This document shows positions 7,716 to 17,107 of a stretch of 32,477 nt of DNA, piece by piece; position 1 is the stretch's first letter, and the number at the start of each line of letters is the position of its first letter. The notes beneath the pieces are model-generated. The model saw nothing but the letters and a program-made list of their open reading frames with translations, searched no databases and was not told the DNA's origin. The translations under genes were made by a program, and so were the position numbers. The stretch lies in assembly GCA_902491375.1 (NCBI GenBank), contig CABUHE010000022.1, forward strand, positions 1 to 32,477, written 5' to 3'. Origin of the DNA: an uncultured Prevotella sp. (GTDB lineage Bacteria > Bacteroidota > Bacteroidia > Bacteroidales > Bacteroidaceae).

Positions 7716-7803
7716 AAATGGCCCTCTTTCGCATTGTAAAAGGTGCCCTTTCGTCGTCTAAAAGGTGCCCTTTTATAACGTAATATGCCACCTTTTACAA
7801 GTA
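7716..7803 (+). repeat. 22-bp-period palindrome array A (4 units)
   Basis: Four units begin at 7716, 7738, 7760 and 7782, exactly 22 bp apart. Their 14-15 nt cores are AAATGGCCCTCTTT, AAAAGGTGCCCTTT, AAAAGGTGCCCTTTT and AATATGCCACCTTTT; the remaining 7 nt of each unit vary. The third core is a near-perfect dyad (AAAAGG-TGC-CCTTTT). It lies 60 nt past the terminator of the M56 operon and about 250 nt before the SusC promoter. The flank before unit 1 (TGATTCTCAGCGTGCTTGC) resembles the flank of array B. Confidence 0.85.
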
Positions 7804-8223
7804 GGGCAATAATTGCTCTTTGCCGGCCTAAGTATCTGCATGTTTTTGGCTTGTCATTTTATAGTCTTGTTCTGTTTTACGTCTGTTGTCGCCTTTATTA
7901 CAGTTGTCAGTCTGTGATTGCTAATCCTGTCTGTTGACATATAGGACATTTATTTTGCTGTGACTACGTTTAAATAATGATACGGTATGTTATAAAAAAT
8001 TGAACAGTAGTAAATATTAAATACACTTTTTACCATAAATTAGTGAACAAATTTTGTTCTTAAAATGTATAAATTTGCTATATTTGCGGTAATGTAACAA
8101 AATTACATATATTTGAAACAAATATTATAGCACTTTTAACTCCTTTGTATTAATTTTGCTAGCGTTTAATGAATGATGGAGATTAACCGAAACAATTGAA
8201 TTTAACTTTAAATTAGATGTACA
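7804..8223 (+). promoter_or_regulatory. Upstream region and promoters of the SusC operon
   Basis: This AT-rich region carries the operon control signals. The clearest is TATATTTG (8079-8086) with TTTG at 8053-8056, spacing 22 bp. A second TATATTTG (8108-8115) has the first one at a -33-like distance (21 bp), and TAATTTTG (8151-8158) is a third -7 candidate. The leader to the start at 8224 would be 60-130 nt. No regulator gene is adjacent, so an operator for a distant hybrid two-component or other regulator could lie here, but none is recognisable. Confidence 0.5.
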
Positions 8224-11200
8224 ATGATTGAAACTTTTTTTAAGAAAAGGGCAATCCTGCTTATGCTGTTCTTTATCGGAATATGCGTAAACCTGCATGC
8301 GCAAAACATGGAGGTAAGTGGAATTGTTACCTTGAAGACAGACGGTCAGCCGGTAATCGGTGCATCTGTTGTAGAGGTTGGCAACACAAAAAACGCCGCC
8401 ATAACAGACTTTGACGGCAAGTATAAACTTAAAGTGTCAAGTGCTGACAGTAAGCTGCAATTCTCTTACGTCGGATGTAAGACAATAACATTGCAGGCTC
8501 AGCCGACAATGAATGTCGTGTTGGAAGAGAATACTGCCATGCTTGAGGATCTCGTAGTCACTGGTTATACCACCCAGCGCAAGGCCGATTTGACCGGCGC
8601 CATCAGTGTGGTTGATATGGACGAAATCTCTAAACAGAACGAGAACAACCCGATGAAGGCTTTGCAGGGACGTGTGCCGGGTATGAACATCACGGCCGAC
8701 GGTAACCCGAGCGGCTCTACCACAATCCGTATCCGTGGTATCGGAACTCTCAACAACAACGACCCTCTTTACATTATTGATGGTGTGCCGACAAAAGCCG
8801 GAATGCACGAGCTTAACGGTAACGACATCGAGTCAATCCAGGTGCTGAAGGATGCGGCTTCTGCCTCAATCTACGGTTCACGTGCGGCTAACGGTGTCAT
8901 CATCATTACTACTAAGAAAGGTAAGGAAGGAGCTGTAAAAGTAAACTTCGACGCTTCTCTGTCAGCCCAGATGTACACCAACAGAATGGAGGTTCTAAAC
9001 GCTAAGGAGTATGGCCAGGCTATGTGGCAGGCATACGTCAACGGCGGACAGGATCCTAACACCAACGCTCTGGGTTATCATTATGACTGGGGATACGACG
9101 CAAACGGATATCCTGTACTTAACGGAATAACCATGTCGCGCTTCCTTGATTCAGACAACAAGACACCTTCTGCCGATACAGACTGGTTTGACCAGACTAC
9201 CCGTACAGGCATTATCCAGCAATATAACGTTTCGGTTAGCAATGGTACGAAGAAAGGTTCTTCGTTCTTCTCGCTTGGATATTATAAGAACAACGGTGTC
9301 ATCAAGTACTCTGACTTCGAACGCTTATCAGCCCGTATGAACACAGAGTACAAACTGATTGACGATATTGTTACAATCGGTGAGCACTTTACTGTTAACC
9401 GTACCTCAGAGGTTCAAGCTCCCGGCGGCTTCCTTGAGAATGTTCTTCAGTTTAACCCGTCACTGCCGGTTTACACAATCGACGGCGAGTTTGCAGGCCC
9501 TGTGGGTGGATATCCTGACCGTGAGAACCCGTTGGCACGTCTTCAGCGTAACTCAGACAACCGCTACACTTATTGGCGTATGTTCGGTGACGCTTATATA
9601 AACCTCAACCTCTTTAAGGGCTTCAATATCCGTTCAACTTTCGGTATTGATTACGCACAGAAGGAGCAGCGCATATTCACATACCCTATCACCGAGGGTA
9701 ACGTTGCAAACGACAAGAATGCAGTCGAGGCAAAACAGGAACACTGGACAAGATGGATGTGGAATGCCGTAGCAACATACAATCTTGAGATTGGCAAGCA
9801 CCGTGGTGACGTGATGGCAGGTATGGAGCTTAACCGCGAGGACGACATCAACTTCTCTGGTTACAAGGAAGACTACGCCATTCTTAATCCTGACTACATG
9901 TGGCCGACTGCCGGTGTAGGTACAGCACAGGCTTACGGTACAGGCGAGGGATACTCACTCGTATCATTCTTCGGCAAACTCAACTACTCTTATGACAGCA
10001 AGTATCTTGCTTCACTTACAGTCCGTTACGACGGTTCTTCACGCTTCGGTAAGAACAACCGCTACGCTACATTCCCCTCAGCATCTGTGGGCTGGCGTAT
10101 CAGCGGTGAGGATTTCATGAAGAGCGCACGCTGGATTGATGACTTGAAGATCCGCGCTTCTTGGGGACAGACAGGTAACCAGGAAATTTCTAATATAGCA
10201 CGTTACACAATCTTCGTTCCTAACTACGGTGTATCTGAGTCAGGTGGACAGAGCTACGGAACATCTTATGACATCGCCGGAACCAACGGTGGAAGCATCC
10301 TCCAGTCAGGTTTCAAGCGTAATCAGATAGGTAACGACGACATCAAATGGGAAACAACAACTCAGACCAACATCGGTCTTGACTTCTCTTTGTTCAACCA
10401 GACACTTTACGGATCATTCGACTGGTTCTACAAGAAGACTACTGACATCCTCGTTCAGATGGCCGGAATCGCAGCAATGGGTGAAGGTACATCACAGTGG
10501 ATTAACGCCGGTGAGATGGAGAACAGAGGTTTCGAGTTCAATATCGGATACCGCAACGAGACTTCATTCGGCTTGAAATACAGTATCAACGGTAACATTT
10601 CAGCATACCGCAACAAGATTACCGCACTGCCTGCAACAGTCGCAGCTAACGGTACTTTCGGTGGAAACGGTGTAAAGAGCGTTATCGGTCATCCTAACGG
10701 AGCGCAGGTCGGCTATATCGCAGACGGCATATTCAAGTCACAGGACGAAATCGACAACCACGCATATCAGGAAGGCGCAGGCCTCGGACGTATCCGTTGG
10801 CGCGATATTAACGGCGACGGTGTTATCAGCGAAGCCGACCAGACGTGGATCTACGACCCGACTCCTGCATTCAGCTACGGTCTTAACATCTATCTTGAAT
10901 ACAAGAACTTCGACCTCACAATGTTCTGGCAGGGCGTTCAGGGTGTGGATATCATCAGCGACCTGAAGAAGGAAACAGATCTTTGGAGCGGTCTGAACCT
11001 CGGATTTCTGAACAAAGGTAAGCGTCTGCTTGACGCATGGTCACCGACCAACCCGGATTCAAACATCCCGGCATTGGCACGTGATGACGTCAATAACGAG
11101 AAGCGTGTGTCTACATATTTCGTAGAAGACGGTTCATTCCTCAAGCTCCGTAACATCCAGATTGGTTACAACCTGCCGGAGAAAGCGGTTAAGAAGATTA

Positions 11201-11346
11201 AGATGGAACGCCTCCGCTTCTATCTCAGCGCACAAAATCTGCTCACTATAAAGAGCAAGAACTTCACAGGCGTTGACCCGGAGAATCCTAACTTCGGTTA
11301 TCCTATCCCACTCACATTGACGTTCGGATTAAACGTAAGTTTCTAA
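8224..11346 (+). CDS. susC: SusC-family TonB-dependent outer-membrane transporter
   Basis: A 1040-residue outer-membrane receptor of standard SusC length. A signal peptide (about 1-26, ending LHAQ) is followed by a carboxypeptidase-regulatory-like beta-sandwich (VSGIVTLKTDGQPVIGASVV, about 30-105), the family linker LEDLVVTGY, the plug (TGAISVVDMDEI, IRIRGIGTLNNNDPLYIIDG, IESIQVLKDAAS, ANGVIIITTKKG) and a 22-strand barrel ending in LTLTFGLNVSF with the terminal Phe needed for BAM insertion. With SusD it captures and imports oligosaccharides using TonB energy. The GH32 enzyme at the end of the operon points to fructan as substrate (inference). It is the first gene of a four-gene operon with gaps of 20-30 nt, and its codon choice is biased as in a highly expressed gene. 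Confidence 0.95.
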   Translation: MIETFFKKRAILLMLFFIGICVNLHAQNMEVSGIVTLKTDGQPVIGASVVEVGNTKNAAITDFDGKYKLKVSSADSKLQFSYVGCKTITLQAQPTMNVVLEENTAMLEDLVVTGYTTQRKADLTGAISVVDMDEISKQNENNPMKALQGRVPGMNITADGNPSGSTTIRIRGIGTLNNNDPLYIIDGVPTKAGMHELNGNDIESIQVLKDAASASIYGSRAANGVIIITTKKGKEGAVKVNFDASLSAQMYTNRMEVLNAKEYGQAMWQAYVNGGQDPNTNALGYHYDWGYDANGYPVLNGITMSRFLDSDNKTPSADTDWFDQTTRTGIIQQYNVSVSNGTKKGSSFFSLGYYKNNGVIKYSDFERLSARMNTEYKLIDDIVTIGEHFTVNRTSEVQAPGGFLENVLQFNPSLPVYTIDGEFAGPVGGYPDRENPLARLQRNSDNRYTYWRMFGDAYINLNLFKGFNIRSTFGIDYAQKEQRIFTYPITEGNVANDKNAVEAKQEHWTRWMWNAVATYNLEIGKHRGDVMAGMELNREDDINFSGYKEDYAILNPDYMWPTAGVGTAQAYGTGEGYSLVSFFGKLNYSYDSKYLASLTVRYDGSSRFGKNNRYATFPSASVGWRISGEDFMKSARWIDDLKIRASWGQTGNQEISNIARYTIFVPNYGVSESGGQSYGTSYDIAGTNGGSILQSGFKRNQIGNDDIKWETTTQTNIGLDFSLFNQTLYGSFDWFYKKTTDILVQMAGIAAMGEGTSQWINAGEMENRGFEFNIGYRNETSFGLKYSINGNISAYRNKITALPATVAANGTFGGNGVKSVIGHPNGAQVGYIADGIFKSQDEIDNHAYQEGAGLGRIRWRDINGDGVISEADQTWIYDPTPAFSYGLNIYLEYKNFDLTMFWQGVQGVDIISDLKKETDLWSGLNLGFLNKGKRLLDAWSPTNPDSNIPALARDDVNNEKRVSTYFVEDGSFLKLRNIQIGYNLPEKAVKKIKMERLRFYLSAQNLLTIKSKNFTGVDPENPNFGYPIPLTLTFGLNVSF

Positions 11347-11368
11347 AAAACAAGCAAAATTACAAATC

Positions 11369-13102
11369 ATGAAAAAGATTATATATACAACAGCCTTAGC
11401 GTTGAGTCTTGTTTGCAGCGGCTGTACCAGCTTCCTTGAGGATCAGGTTCCGCAGGGAGCGATTGACAATGAGCAGGTACAAGACCCCGATTATATTGAC
11501 AATCTTGTCATTTCGGCATACGCAGTGTGGATTTCGGCTGAAGACATAAACTCGTCATTCTCAATGTGGAACTATGACGTCCGTTCAGATGATGCCTACA
11601 AAGGCGGAAACGGAACAGAGGACGGTGACGTATTCCACGCTCTAGAAATATCTCAAGGTATAATGACAACGGCTTGGAACATCAGCGACATGTGGCAGCG
11701 TCTGTACAACTGCATATCACGTGCCAACATCGCGTTGCAGTCTCTTGACAATATGGATGCTAAGGAGTATCCTCTCAAAGAGCAGCGTATCGCTGAGATG
11801 AGATTCCTCCGTGGTCACGGACTTTTCCTCTTGAAGCGTCTTTACAAGAATATTCCTATCACCAATGATGAGAATATCTCACCTTCAGACTACAACAATC
11901 TGTCTAACACCGAGTATTCAAACGACGAGGCATGGCAGCAGATTGCCAACGACTTCCAGTTCGCTTACGACAATCTTCCTGAAACACAGGCAGAGAAGGG
12001 ACGTCCTACCAAGGCAGCTGCTGCGGCTTATCTTGCAAAGACTTATCTCTATAAGGCTTACCGTCAGGACAATCCTGACAACAACGAGGTAACAAGCATC
12101 AATGCTGACGACCTCCGCAAGGTTGTAGAATACACGGACAATGCAATAATGCAGGCAGGCGGTTTCGACCTGGAGCCTGACTTCCACAACAATTTCCGTC
12201 CTGAACCGCAGTATGAGAACGGTCCTGAGTCAATCTGGGCTATGCAGTATTCAATGAACGACGGTACCAACAACGGTAACTGTAACTGGTCTTACGGACT
12301 GATTGTGCCGAACATTCCGGGTGTTACAGACGGTGGTTGCGACTTCTACAAACCAAGTCAGAACCTCGTTAACGCATTCAGAACTGACGCTGACGGACAT
12401 CCTCTGTTCGATACTTTCAACAATTCAGACTATGACAAGGATAACGACAACGTTGACCCGCGTCTTTTCCTTACAGTCGGAATGCCTGGATTCCCGTATG
12501 AGTTCAACAAGAACTACATGATGGACGAGTCTTCTACATGGAGCCGAAGCAACGGACTTTACGGATATTACGTCGCTCTTAAACAGAACGTAGACCCTGA
12601 TGGCGACTATCTTATTAAAGGTAGCTGGTGGGGAAGCCCGATGAACCGCATTGTTCTACGTTATGCTGATGTGCTGCTTATGCGTGCAGAGGCTCTCATT
12701 CAGCTTAACGACGGACGTATCGACGAGGCTGTCAGCCTTATCAACAGAGTACGTAACCGTGCGGCTCAGAGCCTTTCTGTAATCGCAGATTATCCTTCTC
12801 AGTATGGTGTTAAGTTCAATGTTAAGCCTTATACAGGTTCATACAGCCAGGCTGAAGCACTGAAGATGCTCAAGTTCGAGCGCCGTGTTGAGCTGGCAAT
12901 GGAGTGCGACCGCTTCTTCGACCTTGTACGTTGGGGCGAGGCAGACCAGGTTCTTAACAAGTATTATGCAGAAGAAACCAACGACTGCTCAATCTATTCG
13001 AACGCTCACTTCACTAAGAACAAGAACGAATATCTGCCTATACCGTTTGCTCAGATAGCAGCAAGTAACGGACACTATACGCAGAACTGTGGTAACTGGT
13101 GA
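11369..13102 (+). CDS. susD: SusD-family glycan-binding surface lipoprotein
   Basis: A 577-residue lipoprotein with lipobox LVCSGC (Cys19) and the SusD signature features: an N-terminal SusD-like segment (SFLEDQVPQGAIDNEQV), TPR-like helices (MRFLRGHGLFLLKRLYKNIPI, here only its start and end are diagnostic; AAAAYLAKTYLYKAY) and a C-terminal RagB/SusD region (VLLMRAEALIQLNDG, AVSLINRVRNRA, LKFERRVELAMECDRFFDLVRW trimmed). It is the hinged lid on the SusC transporter and binds the polysaccharide at the surface. It begins 22 nt after susC and is followed after 29 nt by the third operon gene. Confidence 0.95.
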   Translation: MKKIIYTTALALSLVCSGCTSFLEDQVPQGAIDNEQVQDPDYIDNLVISAYAVWISAEDINSSFSMWNYDVRSDDAYKGGNGTEDGDVFHALEISQGIMTTAWNISDMWQRLYNCISRANIALQSLDNMDAKEYPLKEQRIAEMRFLRGHGLFLLKRLYKNIPITNDENISPSDYNNLSNTEYSNDEAWQQIANDFQFAYDNLPETQAEKGRPTKAAAAAYLAKTYLYKAYRQDNPDNNEVTSINADDLRKVVEYTDNAIMQAGGFDLEPDFHNNFRPEPQYENGPESIWAMQYSMNDGTNNGNCNWSYGLIVPNIPGVTDGGCDFYKPSQNLVNAFRTDADGHPLFDTFNNSDYDKDNDNVDPRLFLTVGMPGFPYEFNKNYMMDESSTWSRSNGLYGYYVALKQNVDPDGDYLIKGSWWGSPMNRIVLRYADVLLMRAEALIQLNDGRIDEAVSLINRVRNRAAQSLSVIADYPSQYGVKFNVKPYTGSYSQAEALKMLKFERRVELAMECDRFFDLVRWGEADQVLNKYYAEETNDCSIYSNAHFTKNKNEYLPIPFAQIAASNGHYTQNCGNW

Positions 13103-13131
13103 TAAAAAACAATTAAATAAAAAAGCACATC

Positions 13132-14532
13132 ATGAAAACAACAATAGCAAAATTCGCCGCACTGATGTGGGCACTGCTCATGACGGTTGCCTTCACCGCG
13201 TGTGACGATGATAACACGTCAGACATGCGTCTGGACGGCGATTGCTGGCTGACGGAGTTCAAGATTGACGATTATGCCGGCACTATAGACAACAACAATA
13301 TGACGGTTACCGTAAATGTGCCCGAGACTTATGATGTAACTGCGATGAAAGTAACATCTCTCGGACTCTCTGAGGGTGCCGTAGCTTCTCTTAGCGAAGG
13401 TCAGGTGGTTGACTTCTCATTCCCGCAGACCGTTAAGGTTACCAACGGAAACGCTTACCTTGATTATGTCGTTACTGTAAAGCGTGACGAGGCAAGAATA
13501 ACATCATTCAAGCTGAACGACACTTACACAGGTATGATTAACGACGAGAACCATACTATTAAGGTTACAGTTCCGACTACGGTAGATGTTACAAGCCTTG
13601 TGCCGACTATCGAGACAACTCCTGGAGCTACTGTAACTCCGGCCGCAGGACAGGCTATCGACTTCAGCAGCCCTGTTGAGTTTACGGTTACTTATCAGAC
13701 AGCTACAACCGTTTACACCGTAATTGTTACTCAGTCTGACGCTCCTGAAGCAGCCTATGTAGGCCTGGCAGCTACAATCGACGGACTTAATCCTGAGGAG
13801 AAGGCAGCTGCAACATGGATGCTTAACAACGTTGCCGGAGCGCAATACATCTCATTCGCCGACATCGCCAACGGTACAGCTGACCTCAGCGAGTGCAAGG
13901 TTATATGGTGGCACCTGCACATTGACGGCGGTATTGACAATATGGACAAGTTTGACGCAGCAGCTCCTGCTGCCCTCGACGCGGTTCCTGCACTGACAGA
14001 TTATTACAACCGTGGCGGCAGTTTCCTGTTCACACGTTACGCTACTTACTATCCTGTAAAGCTCGGCGCTACAAAGGACGGCAACAATCCTAACAACTGC
14101 TGGGGACAGGCAGAGGAAAGCGGAGAGATAACAACCGGCCCGTGGAACTTCTATGTTGACGGACAGGAAGACCATCCGCTGTATAACGGCGTTGTACAGA
14201 CTGCCGACGGACGCAGCTATGTAAACACTTGCGACGCTGGTTACAGGATTACCAACAGTACTGCACAGTGGCACATCGGCACAAACTGGGGCGGCTATGC
14301 TACAATCGACGCTTGGCGCAGCCAGCACGGAGCAACTGACCTCGGATGGGGAGGCGACGGTTCCGTTGTAGTATGGGAGTATCCGGCTAACGCCGCAGGC
14401 GCACGCATCCTCTGTATCGGTTCAGGTGCATACGACTGGTATTCTTATGGCGTTGACACATCAAATGACCAGTATCACGGAAACGTGTCTAAGATGACAA
14501 TGAACGCTATCAATTATCTTATAGGTCAATAA
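13132..14532 (+). CDS. SusE-position surface glycan-binding lipoprotein, DUF5018/DUF4960 type
   Basis: A 466-residue lipoprotein with lipobox FTAC followed by acidic residues (CDDDN), as expected for surface-exported Bacteroidetes lipoproteins. Two tandem Ig-like modules occupy about 35-120 and 122-205; both carry the pattern ITSFKLND/LTEFKIDD, VTVNVP/VTVPT, V(T/D)SL.PT and YTV(I/T)V typical of DUF5018. The rest (about 210-466; VIWWHLHIDGG, YYNRGGSFLFTRYAT, GPWNFYVDGQEDHPLYNG, ILCIGSGAYDWYS) has the character of DUF4960, a ThuA/glutamine-amidotransferase-like fold found in binding proteins of fructan loci such as B. thetaiotaomicron BT1761. The family names are from memory of the patterns, not a search. 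It should bind substrate beside SusD. Position, third in the operon, fits this role. Confidence 0.8.
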   Translation: MKTTIAKFAALMWALLMTVAFTACDDDNTSDMRLDGDCWLTEFKIDDYAGTIDNNNMTVTVNVPETYDVTAMKVTSLGLSEGAVASLSEGQVVDFSFPQTVKVTNGNAYLDYVVTVKRDEARITSFKLNDTYTGMINDENHTIKVTVPTTVDVTSLVPTIETTPGATVTPAAGQAIDFSSPVEFTVTYQTATTVYTVIVTQSDAPEAAYVGLAATIDGLNPEEKAAATWMLNNVAGAQYISFADIANGTADLSECKVIWWHLHIDGGIDNMDKFDAAAPAALDAVPALTDYYNRGGSFLFTRYATYYPVKLGATKDGNNPNNCWGQAEESGEITTGPWNFYVDGQEDHPLYNGVVQTADGRSYVNTCDAGYRITNSTAQWHIGTNWGGYATIDAWRSQHGATDLGWGGDGSVVVWEYPANAAGARILCIGSGAYDWYSYGVDTSNDQYHGNVSKMTMNAINYLIGQ

Positions 14533-14551
14533 ACAAAAACAATATTAACTT

Positions 14552-16135
14552 ATGAAAACTATGTTATATTCATTGGCTTTAGTCGCAATGATATTGCCGT
14601 TCTCTGCATGCAGCGACAATGACGACCCGGTTCTTACACAGAAAGACTGGGAGGGAACGACTGAATATTTCGCCCCGACTGACGAGAAACTGTTTGGAAC
14701 ATATTATAAACCTTATGTAGGATATGTAGGCGACCCTATGCCTTTCTACGACCCGGTAGCAAAAGACTTCAAGGTGCTTTACCTTCAGGACTACCGTCCG
14801 AATCCTGCCGATACTTATCACCCTATCTGGGGTCTGAGTACAAAGAACTGTGCTGACTATACATCTCTTGGCGAGCTCATCCACTGTGGTGAGCCTGCCG
14901 ATGTTGACGCAGCCATCGGTACCGGTAGCACAGTGTACGATGAAGGCACAAAACTCTACTATACATTCTACACAGGCCACACATCAGGACGTGAGGTAGT
15001 AACAGTCGCAACTTCATCAGACTTCAAGACTTGGACAAAGGATAAGTCTCTCTATCTTAAAGGCGAAGACTACGGCTACAGCCGCAGCGACTTCCGCGAT
15101 CCGTTCGTCTTCAAAGGCGACGACGGCGTTTACCACATGCTTGTATCAACAATGCAGGGCACAAAGGGTGTTATCGCAGAGTTCACTTCTGCTGACCTGA
15201 AGGCATGGGAGTCAAAAGGCGTGTTCATGACAGCAATGTGGGACCGCTTCTATGAGTGCCCCGATGTGTTCAAGATGGGCGACTGGTGGTATCTCGTATA
15301 TTCAGAGAAACACTCTGCCATCCGCAAGGTGCAGTACTTCAAGGGCCGTACGCTCGACGAAATCAAGGCTGCTACAGCCAACGACGCCGGCATCTGGCCT
15401 GACGATCACGAAGGATTCCTTGACACACGTGCGTTCTATGCAGGCAAGACCGCTTCTGACGGTACCGACAGATACATCTGGGGATGGTGCCCGACACGTG
15501 CCGGTAACAACAATACCGACGTAGGCGCAGCTCCTAACGAGCCTGAATGGGCAGGCAACCTGGTATGCCATAAGCTTATCCAGAACGCCGACGGTACGCT
15601 GACACTTGGTCCTGTTGCCGGTATCGACGCAAAATACACCGAGGCTTCTGAGGCAAATGCAATGGTAAAGAGCGAGACAGGAGTAACCGAAAGTAACGGT
15701 ACTTACACACTCACAGGCGACGCTTACGTATTGTTCAGCCGTCTGAAGGTACACAACAAGATTTCGTTCACTGTCAAGACTACAGGCAAGGGCGACAGAT
15801 TCGGCGTATCACTTGTACGCGGAAGCGACTCAGACAAGTATTATACACTTGCTGTTGATGCTGAAGACAACGACAACAAGCGCCGCATCAACCTCTATGA
15901 GGAAGGCACTGCCGGCATGGGTCTGATAAGCGGTATGGATTCATACGCATTCCCGACACCGTCAGACAATACGTATAACGTTACGATTTATACTGACAAC
16001 TCAGTATGTGTAACTTACATCAACAACGTTGTCGTAAGCACACAGCGCCTTTACGGTATCCAGAAAAACTGCTGGTCGTTCAACAGTTATGGTGGAACCG
16101 TCGAACTTAGCAATCTCAGCGTAAGCTGTTATTGA
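14552..16135 (+). CDS. GH32 family fructan hydrolase, surface lipoprotein
   Basis: A 527-residue lipoprotein (lipobox FSAC, Cys20, then SDNDD). The GH32 five-bladed propeller spans about 45-360. The catalytic triad is visible: the nucleophile D61 in VGDPMPFYD (in place of the classical WMNDPNG), the transition-state stabiliser in FRDPFVF (D183) and the acid/base E235 in ECPDVF. Residues about 375-527 form the C-terminal beta-sandwich (ISFTVKTTGKGDRFGVSLVRG, trimmed; ends ELSNLSVSCY). It should hydrolyse beta-fructofuranosyl bonds at the cell surface and feed oligosaccharides to SusCD. Whether it is endo- or exo-acting on levan, inulin or sucrose-type glycans cannot be told. Last gene of the operon; a strong terminator follows. 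Confidence 0.88.
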   Translation: MKTMLYSLALVAMILPFSACSDNDDPVLTQKDWEGTTEYFAPTDEKLFGTYYKPYVGYVGDPMPFYDPVAKDFKVLYLQDYRPNPADTYHPIWGLSTKNCADYTSLGELIHCGEPADVDAAIGTGSTVYDEGTKLYYTFYTGHTSGREVVTVATSSDFKTWTKDKSLYLKGEDYGYSRSDFRDPFVFKGDDGVYHMLVSTMQGTKGVIAEFTSADLKAWESKGVFMTAMWDRFYECPDVFKMGDWWYLVYSEKHSAIRKVQYFKGRTLDEIKAATANDAGIWPDDHEGFLDTRAFYAGKTASDGTDRYIWGWCPTRAGNNNTDVGAAPNEPEWAGNLVCHKLIQNADGTLTLGPVAGIDAKYTEASEANAMVKSETGVTESNGTYTLTGDAYVLFSRLKVHNKISFTVKTTGKGDRFGVSLVRGSDSDKYYTLAVDAEDNDNKRRINLYEEGTAGMGLISGMDSYAFPTPSDNTYNVTIYTDNSVCVTYINNVVVSTQRLYGIQKNCWSFNSYGGTVELSNLSVSCY

Positions 16136-16165
16136 TATTTATCTTGTTTCATCGGTTAGTATCTT

Positions 16166-16217
16166 TCCGCGCCATACGGGCCTTTCAGGCATATCCGCTA
16201 TGGCGCGGAGCTTTTTT
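16166..16217 (+). terminator. Terminator of the SusC operon
   Basis: TCCGCGCCATA (16166-16176) pairs perfectly with TATGGCGCGGA (16199-16209), with an inner GCCT/AGGC hairpin in the loop, followed by TTTTTT (16212-16217). Confidence 0.9.
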
Positions 16218-16348
16218 ATTATAACCGTTCGCAGCCCTTTCCATCGGCATCCGCCGTCGTTGTCCGTCGCTATATTCTTCTCTACATACCGGCTTTTCCG
16301 CGCACATTCCTGTCTCCCTTTGTAACATGTTGATATCCAGCATATTGT

Positions 16349-16436
16349 AATATGCCCTCTTTCGCCTTCCAAAAGACCATATATTGGCTCATAAAAGATG
16401 CTCTTTTGCATCGTAAGACATGGCTTTTCAGAAATT
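16349..16436 (+). repeat. 22-bp-period palindrome array B (4 units)
   Basis: Four units begin at 16349, 16371, 16393 and 16415, again exactly 22 bp apart. Cores are AATATGCCCTCTTTC, AAAAGACCATATATT, AAAAGATGCTCTTTT and AAGACATGGCTTTTC. The third is a good dyad; the second and fourth are degenerate, yet register is kept. The preceding flank (TGATATCCAGCATATTGT) resembles that of array A. It lies about 130 nt past the terminator of the SusC operon. Confidence 0.8.
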
Positions 16437-16689
16437 AATCAATATCTTTGCATCCGTCAACAGGAGTTTCATATTAAGTATATGTGCCGTCCTCTTAATT
16501 GTTTTGCATCACAATCATGGGTAGAGGTCTTAACTTGACATGGAAAAAACTATATCTTATGGCTGTGCATTTTTCGTGATAGCTGTTTCAAGTTATGTCC
16601 GAAATATGCTATAATGAAAACATATTGATTACACTTTATGCTAATTTATTGAATTTTTATAAGCATAGATTAAAAATGTATAGATTTTA
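16437..16689. other. AT-rich spacer, no feature recognised
   Basis: Between array B and the promoter of the LRR gene the sequence is AT-rich with no open frame of useful length and no clear hairpin. Nothing else is supported here. Confidence 0.5.
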
Positions 16690-16722
16690 TTTGGTCTTAT
16701 ATGTAAAAAATGATTAACTTTG
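16690..16722 (+). promoter_or_regulatory. Promoter upstream of the BspA-like gene
   Basis: TTTG (16690-16693) and TAACTTTG (16715-16722) are spaced 21 bp apart and fit the Bacteroidetes consensus. The next annotated start is at 17108, so the transcript has a leader of about 380 nt. Confidence 0.65.
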
Positions 16723-17107
16723 TTACCGACTCAGTTAGCCCCAACAGGGCAATGTGGGTTATTTACTGGTAAAGGACGTTTACGGACGTGGTCTTCTGAC
16801 TTTCAAATCTCTCAGGTTTGAACTTGTCATCAGCATATATGGAATGGAAATGTTTATATGTGGATGCTTTTCATAATGAGGATTGTTTAACTAAACTTCT
16901 TGTTTTAATTTTTTTGAATTAGTACGATGTATATTATCTAAAATGTTTTTTATTAATGAAGAATATAAATAATAAATATCGATAAAATTCCCGTAGTATA
17001 TGGACCTAATATAAGAAAAAACATGGAGGAATTGTAGTTTGTCCTTGGCTTGTTCGGGAATTTGTCTGATAAAATTTACTAACGTTATTAACTAAACATT
17101 AAAACTT
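16723..17107 (+). other. Long leader of the BspA-like gene with hairpins and a small frame
   Basis: The first 100 nt are less AT-rich than the rest and contain small hairpins: GCCC-CAACA-GGGC near 16738-16750 and TTCAAATC (16802-16809) with GGTTTGAA (16815-16822). A frame with a GTG start at 16754 runs for 40 codons to a stop at 16874-16876 and begins about 30 nt after the -7 box; its product (VGYLLVKDVYGRGLLTFKSL and onward) is not recognised. The remaining 230 nt are AT-rich without visible structure. It could be a regulatory leader, a small-peptide gene or the remains of a displaced gene. Confidence 0.4.

Noticed and set aside
7716..7803. CRISPR array or integron attC cluster for the 22-bp arrays
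   Set aside because: Units are only 22 bp with 7-nt variable parts, much too short for spacers, and no integrase or cas gene is near.
13852..14328. Minus-strand frame of 158 codons opposite the SusE-position gene
   Set aside because: No start signal or domain; the plus-strand gene is well supported by lipobox and operon context.
16139..16411. Minus-strand frame of 90 codons after the GH32 gene
   Set aside because: It runs through the terminator hairpin and into array B, has no recognisable domain and no promoter.
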